From positions 39,904 through 103,903 of the forward strand of contig JAZJXO010000019.1 in NCBI GenBank assembly GCA_040390855.1: 64,000 nucleotides of DNA, written 5' to 3'. The position numbers were made by a program, and so were the translations under genes. Below the pieces are notes generated by a model. That model had not been told where the DNA came from, ran no database searches, and worked only from the letters and a program-made list of their open reading frames with translations. This document shows, in pieces, positions 59,840-64,000 of the stretch (its first letter is position 1; every line of letters begins with the position of its first letter). Source of the stretch: Parvibaculum sp040390855 (GTDB lineage: Bacteria > Pseudomonadota > Alphaproteobacteria > Parvibaculales > Parvibaculaceae).

Positions 59840-60699
59840 CATTGCTGTCCAACAAGGACTTCGAACGTGAGGCAAGGCGCATTCTCGCGCGCCTTGTCGA
59901 GCCGGAAAGTTTTGTGCGGCAATCCGGTCCGGCAGAGTTTGCACTCTATGTGTCGCAGGACAATCACCGGGCACCGCTGCTGAAAATTTCCGAGCGGATA
60001 TGGCTCGGATTCGAGCGACGGGATTTGGTAGAGCGGTCTGAAAAACATCCGTATACAGAATGGATATTAAGCGCAACCGGGCGGGCCTATTGGCGACGTC
60101 TGGAAAATGCCGATCAGGCGGACCCTTTTCGCGCTCAGCATCAACTGGCAGGGACACGCATGATCATGGCGGACGGCAAGGCGGAGCGGGTGGCCACGAA
60201 TGACGCCGAGACACCGCTGGTCTGGCTTTACCGGCGCAAGGGAAAAAACGGCAAGTCCCTGATCAGTGAAGATCAGCTCGAAGCAGGCGAACGCTTGCGG
60301 CGAGATCACATGCTGGCTGATCTCGGCAGCCGCGTGACGACGAACTGGTCGTTTGAACTGGGTGTCAACATAGAGGGAGGCCGACTGCGCGATCCAGCGG
60401 AGGTGACGGACATGGCGCTGGCCGCACGGGAGCGTCTGGCCGCCGCGCTCAAATTTGTCGGACGCGGACTTTCAAATCCATTGCTGGAAGTCTGCTGCAA
60501 TCAGAGCGGGCTTGAAGAGATTGAAAAACAATTTGGCTGGCCGCAACGCTCGGCCAAAGTGGTTCTGCAAATCGGGCTCGACAGGCTGGCCGAGTTTTAT
60601 ACCGATAGCGGGGTGATGAAGCCTCGCGCCCGGGCTTACGCCCCCGCCCCCGATATGGATGCCGCTGCATCACTCTTGACGCGCTCGACCATCGAGTAG
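59836..60699 (+). CDS. DUF6456 helix-turn-helix protein
   Basis: A 287-residue protein. Residues about 185-265 carry the DUF6456 region (ARERLAAALKFVGRGLSNPL; EKQFGWPQRSAKVVLQIGLD), which contains a predicted HTH and is common in alphaproteobacteria next to regulatory genes. GTG at 59836 follows GGAGGG and overlaps the DnaA-like gene stop by 4 bp, implying joint function. Its 3' end overlaps the convergent sufE gene by 64 bp. Function unknown; DNA binding is inferred. Confidence 0.85.
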   Translation: MTLLSNKDFEREARRILARLVEPESFVRQSGPAEFALYVSQDNHRAPLLKISERIWLGFERRDLVERSEKHPYTEWILSATGRAYWRRLENADQADPFRAQHQLAGTRMIMADGKAERVATNDAETPLVWLYRRKGKNGKSLISEDQLEAGERLRRDHMLADLGSRVTTNWSFELGVNIEGGRLRDPAEVTDMALAARERLAAALKFVGRGLSNPLLEVCCNQSGLEEIEKQFGWPQRSAKVVLQIGLDRLAEFYTDSGVMKPRARAYAPAPDMDAAASLLTRSTIE

Positions 60700-61064
60700 A
60701 GACCGTTTGAACGCTGCGGGCTCAAATGTTCATTGAGCCCCAGCCGTTCAAATATCGCGCGGGCGTCGATGGAGAGAATCTCGCGGGCCGTTTTGCCGGA
60801 ATAGATGCGCAACACAATGGCAATGAGCCCGCGCACGATGAAGGCGTCGCTGTCGCCGCGAAACGCAATCACCGGATTGTCGCCCTGCGCGTGAGGTTCT
60901 GTCACCAGCCAGACCTGACTGACGCAGCCCTGTACTTTGTTCGCAGGTGAATGCTCCGCTTCGCTCAAGGGCGCCAGCTCTTTGCCAAGTTCAATCACAT
61001 AGCGGTAGCGGTCTTCCCAATCATCGAGGAAGGAAAAATCATCAATAAGGCTGTCGATGCTCAT
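60636..61064 (-). CDS. sufE: SufE-family cysteine desulfuration protein
   Basis: A 142-residue SufE. The catalytic Cys is in NKVQGCVSQVWLVTEP, and DFSFLDDWEDRYRYVIELGK is the conserved N-terminal block. SufE accepts persulfide sulfur from the SufS desulfurase for Fe-S cluster building in the cytoplasm, relevant here because several Rieske proteins are encoded in the window. ATG at 61064 is supported by homology of the start (MSIDSLIDDFSFL). Overlaps the convergent DUF6456 gene. Confidence 0.93.
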   Translation of the reverse strand: MSIDSLIDDFSFLDDWEDRYRYVIELGKELAPLSEAEHSPANKVQGCVSQVWLVTEPHAQGDNPVIAFRGDSDAFIVRGLIAIVLRIYSGKTAREILSIDARAIFERLGLNEHLSPQRSNGLYSMVERVKSDAAASISGAGA

Positions 61065-61222
61065 GTCTTGTCCTGTCTGCGCCCACAGGAGATAGCGGGG
61101 CAGGCCAGAATGTACAAGTGAATGCACAAGCGCCGCCCGGCATAAAGCAGGGCGGCGCAAGGCGGAAGAGCGACAGGATGGAAGGTGGGCGACAGTCTCA
61201 GGAAGTTCCTGTTAGAATTTTT

Positions 61223-61624
61223 TTAGACTCCGGTGAAACCGCTTTTTTCACTCGGACGCGGTGCGTTGACCGCTGAAACTGGATCGGTTCCGGCTTTCTG
61301 TGTTTCACGGGCTTTGTCCGTGAGCCACAGGAAGGCCTGGGCACCGTAATAGCTGCTCTGGCGGGCGATATGGCCGACAATGGCCCCGCCGCGTTTGCAA
61401 ACATCCGGATTGCGGTCACAGAACCCCAACACGTCACCGGCTGATTGAGCGGCAAGGCCCAGCATCTCACCGGCATTGATGTCGGCGTCGGGCTGCTGAC
61501 CGTCAGTAAAGCTGGCGGGCATCGCGCCGCCCTTGCCGTCATGGGCGGCGACCTGCGGACCACCCGTCGGCAGGAGGAAGGCGAGGACTGTAAGCCAGAA
61601 GGCTGCTCGGAGAATGAATGACAT
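61223..61624 (-). CDS. DUF5330 domain secreted/membrane protein
   Basis: A 133-residue protein with an N-terminal signal peptide or membrane anchor (residues 1-28, FILRAAFWLTVLAFLLPTGG) and the DUF5330 signature SAGDVLGFCDRNPDVCKRGG with two Cys. It is typical of alphaproteobacteria; function is unknown. Confidence 0.82.
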   Translation of the reverse strand: MSFILRAAFWLTVLAFLLPTGGPQVAAHDGKGGAMPASFTDGQQPDADINAGEMLGLAAQSAGDVLGFCDRNPDVCKRGGAIVGHIARQSSYYGAQAFLWLTDKARETQKAGTDPVSAVNAPRPSEKSGFTGV

Positions 61625-61988
61625 AGTGCTGATCCTTGGTCCGTCTCGTTAGGGCCAAGCTACAGCGACATCTGTGCGTTCCAAGTTAAGTGAATAGATA
61701 AAATGCATAATTACTTCGATGTTTGTTTGATTTCTATTGTCTATGCTTTAGATTAAGTCGATTTTATACTTGGATATTGAGATTAATTAGTATCGAATTT
61801 TGTGAAATTACTAGACGAATTTTCAGATCATTTTTGTCAAATCAGATTCAGCTTTATTTCAAATTGGATGCATGTCGGGGAAAGCCGCAGCTGCATTGGT
61901 GTTTTCGGTGTGCGCGTGATCGGCGGCAAAGAAAAACCCCGCAAAGCGCGGCGGCTTTGCGGGGCTTAAGCGCGGGACGATGAAACGA
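61625..61988. other. AT-rich gap (61680-61870) with terminator at its right end
   Basis: A 364-bp gap. The part from about 61680 to 61870 is strikingly AT-rich compared with the roughly 58% G+C flanks and lies upstream of the DUF5330 gene (minus strand), so it may hold its promoter or a MucR/H-NS-like binding region. No ORF with a good ribosome-binding site was seen in it. Confidence 0.55.
61937..61964 (-). terminator. Rho-independent terminator for the lipoprotein gene
   Basis: On the minus strand CCCCGCAAAGC, a 6-base loop, GCTTTGCGGGG and a T-run (TTTTT) follow the stop of the gene at 61989-63092. Confidence 0.87.
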
Positions 61989-63092
61989 TCAGTGCGGCGC
62001 GGCCCCGGTGCTGGGAAGGGCAGCGGCCCAGCAGGCGCGGACTTCTTCAACGCCATGTGTGCCGGCGCACCATGCTTCTTCCGACGGGAAATGGGCAGCG
62101 GCCACACATTGATTGAGGTTGAGGCGGGCCCAATTCAGGCAGGACGTGGTTTCATCCTGCGCACCCGAGATCGGAATGATCGGGGCCGATATTGTTTCAC
62201 GCGCACCGCGGGCAAGGATCTTGACCATGACGGGCACTGAATAGGCCTGCGCTTCGCTGACGGGTGACAGGGAGGCGATGAAGCGGCGCATCTTGCCGAG
62301 GGCTGATGCGGGTGCGCTTGCGTCCGCCGCTTTGATGTCGGCAACGCTTTCCATCGGTTCGGTCATGCCCCATTTCTGTTTCTGGAACGAGAAAGCCGTT
62401 TCGATGAAGCGCTTGCGCAGCTTGGCGAGGCGCTCGTCTTCGGCCTTGCCGGACTCCATGACAGCCGACATAGCGGCACTGGCGCCGGGAATGCGCATGA
62501 CATAAGCGGGGTCTTCCAGAAGTTTCAGCACCTGGTCCTTGCCCTTGGCGCGCACTTCAGCGCGTACGCCTTCTGCAAAGGTCGCCGTATTGGCAGCCGC
62601 CATGGCGCGGACGGAGAGCCAGCCGTCGGCCAGTGTTTCCGGCGCTGCGATGCGCAGCGACTTCAGCGCCTTGCGCACGTCTTTGGGTGTTTTGAGTTTG
62701 CTGGCTTCGACGGTGTCGATTGTCTGGTCATAAGCAAGGTAAACGCCCGCAAGCTGCGTCATGGGCAAGCCCGTGGACAGGGAATTGATGCCCGCGCCCG
62801 GATTGATGGATGCGACCTGCACATCGAGATGGCGCGGCGAGATGAGCGGAATGGGAATGCCGGAACTGGCGATGCTCGGCGCTTCGATGCTGCCGGGGGC
62901 GAGCGCATTATCGGGCGTGGCGGCGGGTGCGGCGGCAGCCTCCGTATTTGCGGCTTTCATGTTGTCGAGCGAGGCCGTGTCGCCCTGCACGACCGTGCAG
63001 CCGGACAAGGCAACCAGCAGCAGCGTCGCCCCGAAGGTCGAATGACGAGCCCGGTGAAGAGCTGCATGGCCCCGACGCACTGATTTACGCAT
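61989..63092 (-). CDS. Conserved hypothetical lipoprotein
   Basis: A 367-residue protein with a basic N-terminus and lipobox (TLLLVALSGC; Cys32 approximately). The mature protein has an Ala/Pro-rich linker, then a helical domain with QLAGVYLAYDQTIDTVEASK and LLEDPAYVMRIPGASAAMSAV, and a C-terminal part with four Cys (TSCLNWARLNLNQCVAAAHF; WCAGTHGVEEVRACW). No known family was recognised; it looks like an outer-membrane or periplasmic assembly protein. ATG at 63092 follows AGGGGAG. Confidence 0.75.
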   Translation of the reverse strand: MRKSVRRGHAALHRARHSTFGATLLLVALSGCTVVQGDTASLDNMKAANTEAAAAPAATPDNALAPGSIEAPSIASSGIPIPLISPRHLDVQVASINPGAGINSLSTGLPMTQLAGVYLAYDQTIDTVEASKLKTPKDVRKALKSLRIAAPETLADGWLSVRAMAAANTATFAEGVRAEVRAKGKDQVLKLLEDPAYVMRIPGASAAMSAVMESGKAEDERLAKLRKRFIETAFSFQKQKWGMTEPMESVADIKAADASAPASALGKMRRFIASLSPVSEAQAYSVPVMVKILARGARETISAPIIPISGAQDETTSCLNWARLNLNQCVAAAHFPSEEAWCAGTHGVEEVRACWAAALPSTGAAPH

Positions 63093-63284
63093 ATTCACTC
63101 CCCTATACATCAGACCCTGTTTGCCGGTTACAGACGAAACCACTGACCGCGCAACGCACATACCGGAAATGTCCGAAATCGGGCAAGCCTCCGGTCGTGA
63201 AACAGGTCTGCTGCAAGTCTAGTGCCCGATGGAAAATTCGGCAAACCTATTAAGGCCTATACTGTATAAGAGCGGCCCAGAGAC

Positions 63285-63659
63285 ATGAGCCGCCAATCAC
63301 CTGAAGCCGGAACCGGAATGGAAGCAGCACCCCGCCTGAAAGCGGAAATCTGGGTGAAAGCCCTGATCCGCCGTTGCGAAGTGGAAGGCGCCTCCGCCAT
63401 GGTCGTGCGCCGGGGCGACGCCACATCCGGCGTGGTTCTGGTTAAAATTAACCGGCTCGACGGGACGGCTACGATCCTGACGCCGACACGGGCAGGCGAC
63501 GGTTCGTTCCTCTGGCTGGCCGGAACCGGCCCTGACCCTGTGCCGGAAAAGGACGCGGACGCCTATGTCGAGCGCCAGCGCAAATTCGACCCCGACCTCT
63601 GGGTGGTGGAAATCGAGGACAGGGCAGGGCGGCATTTTCTCTCGGAGCCGGTGGCCTGA
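63285..63659 (+). CDS. DUF1491 family protein
   Basis: A 124-residue protein with the DUF1491 pattern: PRLKAEIWVKALIRRCEVEG, GVVLVKINRLDGTATIL, and the C-terminal RQRKFDPDLWVVEIEDRAGR. The family is restricted mostly to alphaproteobacteria and is uncharacterised. ATG at 63285 is used; 63318 is an alternative. It is divergent from the lipoprotein gene and convergent to the next small gene. Confidence 0.85.
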   Translation: MSRQSPEAGTGMEAAPRLKAEIWVKALIRRCEVEGASAMVVRRGDATSGVVLVKINRLDGTATILTPTRAGDGSFLWLAGTGPDPVPEKDADAYVERQRKFDPDLWVVEIEDRAGRHFLSEPVA

Positions 63660-63665
63660 GGCCTG

Positions 63666-63884
63666 TCAGGGCCGCATAAAGGTAAAATCCTCGTCGGGGT
63701 CAAGATGTTCCGTCGTGGATTCCAGCTCCTCGCGAATGTCATCAAGACTGCGGCTCTCGCGCCAAATCCGGATCGCCTGTTCGACCAGCACACGTCCCAG
63801 AACATCGTCGGGGATTTGAAAGCCGCGTGCTTCCTCGCGGATGGCCTCGATATGAGGAGTGATGATGTCACGGGCGGTTGTCAT
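63666..63884 (-). CDS. Small helical protein, unknown function
   Basis: A 72-residue acidic protein (MTTARDIITPHIEAIREEAR; LGRVLVEQAIRIWRESRSLD) with no recognised family. The ATG at 63884 was chosen from the conserved-looking N-terminal helix; a longer reading begins at 63953. It ends 6 bp from the DUF1491 stop. Confidence 0.6.
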   Translation of the reverse strand: MTTARDIITPHIEAIREEARGFQIPDDVLGRVLVEQAIRIWRESRSLDDIREELESTTEHLDPDEDFTFMRP

Positions 63885-64000
63885 GGCGCAGGTCTCATTA
63901 TGATCGCTGGGAACGGCCATGATGTCGCGGTTTGGTTCTCCTGTCTTTAGCATTACAGTTGCATTTTTGACTTGAGATGAGCGCGTCTGGCGGTGGCTTG

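Noticed and set aside
1..64000. tRNA, rRNA or tmRNA genes
   Set aside because: No tRNA-like arms with a conserved T-loop were found in the gaps that I examined by eye; a covariance search would be needed to exclude them.

Overview
The window is a dense, mosaic stretch of bacterial chromosome of roughly 55-60% G+C with no rRNA, tRNA, CRISPR, transposase or phage structural gene that I could find. The gene content points to an alphaproteobacterium, probably close to the Rhizobiales/Parvibaculales: a Ros/MucR zinc-finger regulator, DUF1491, DUF2336, DUF5330 and DUF6456 proteins, a stand-alone DnaA domain-IV protein, BtaA/BtaB betaine-lipid enzymes, and many acyl-CoA and aromatic-acid genes. This assignment is an inference from gene families, not from a marker gene.

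Layout. (1) 1-3.4 kb: a tight operon of a RutA-like flavin monooxygenase (cut by the window edge), an isochorismatase-fold amidohydrolase, an M20 metallohydrolase and a RutF-like flavin reductase, which looks like a variant of the pyrimidine-ring-opening Rut pathway for another N-heterocycle or cyclic amide. (2) 3.5-5.9 kb: TonB-ExbB-ExbD-ExbD energy transducer without a receptor. (3) 6.2-13.4 kb: a GntR/FadR regulator, with a perfect operator-like palindrome, divergent from a ring-hydroxylating dioxygenase (alpha, beta), extradiol dioxygenase, two SDRs and an ACMSD-type amidohydrolase, closed by a convergent LysR gene. This reads as dihydroxylation, rearomatisation, meta-cleavage and decarboxylation of an aromatic carboxylate. 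(4) 13.7-18.1 kb: RND pump and adaptor. (5) 18.1-22.6 kb: heptose-type sugar genes (HAD phosphatase, GmhA-like isomerase), the decayed 3' end of an ABC exporter gene, the btaA-btaB betaine lipid operon, and a GDP-mannose 4,6-dehydratase-like gene. (6) 22.6-34.3 kb: an MFS exporter, glutaryl-CoA dehydrogenase, two LysR regulators, an epimerase with a 38-residue membrane microprotein, two nitronate-monooxygenase-like flavoproteins, a DMT transporter and two serine beta-lactamase-fold hydrolases. (7) 34.5-42.4 kb: a GH5 endoglycoceramidase-like enzyme, IclR regulator, a micro-ORF leading a DUF1214/DUF1254 pair, oligopeptidase B, MsrB, a MaoC hydratase and an OmpA-like protein. (8) 42.5-48.5 kb: acyl-CoA synthetase divergent from an enoyl-CoA hydratase, MFS, a CBS-histidine kinase and a Rossmann protein. 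(9) 48.6-51.1 kb: two divergent citrate-synthase paralogues, one carrying an N-terminal DNA-binding domain, with a perfect palindrome between them. (10) 51.1-64 kb: mostly small conserved alphaproteobacterial proteins, two XRE regulators, a Rieske monooxygenase, MucR, a DnaA domain-IV protein translationally coupled to a DUF6456 protein, SufE, lipoproteins and DUF1491.

Most operons show ATGA-type start/stop overlaps and clear Shine-Dalgarno sequences. Several short tandem repeats (11-15 bp units) and a dispersed hairpin family (core TCATCCCG/CGGGATGA) lie in the gaps between genes. The most interesting items are the Rut-like operon, the carboxylate meta-cleavage cluster, the HTH-citrate synthase pair, the ABC-exporter remnant, and the 12-bp x4 repeat between a beta-lactamase-fold gene and the GH5 gene.
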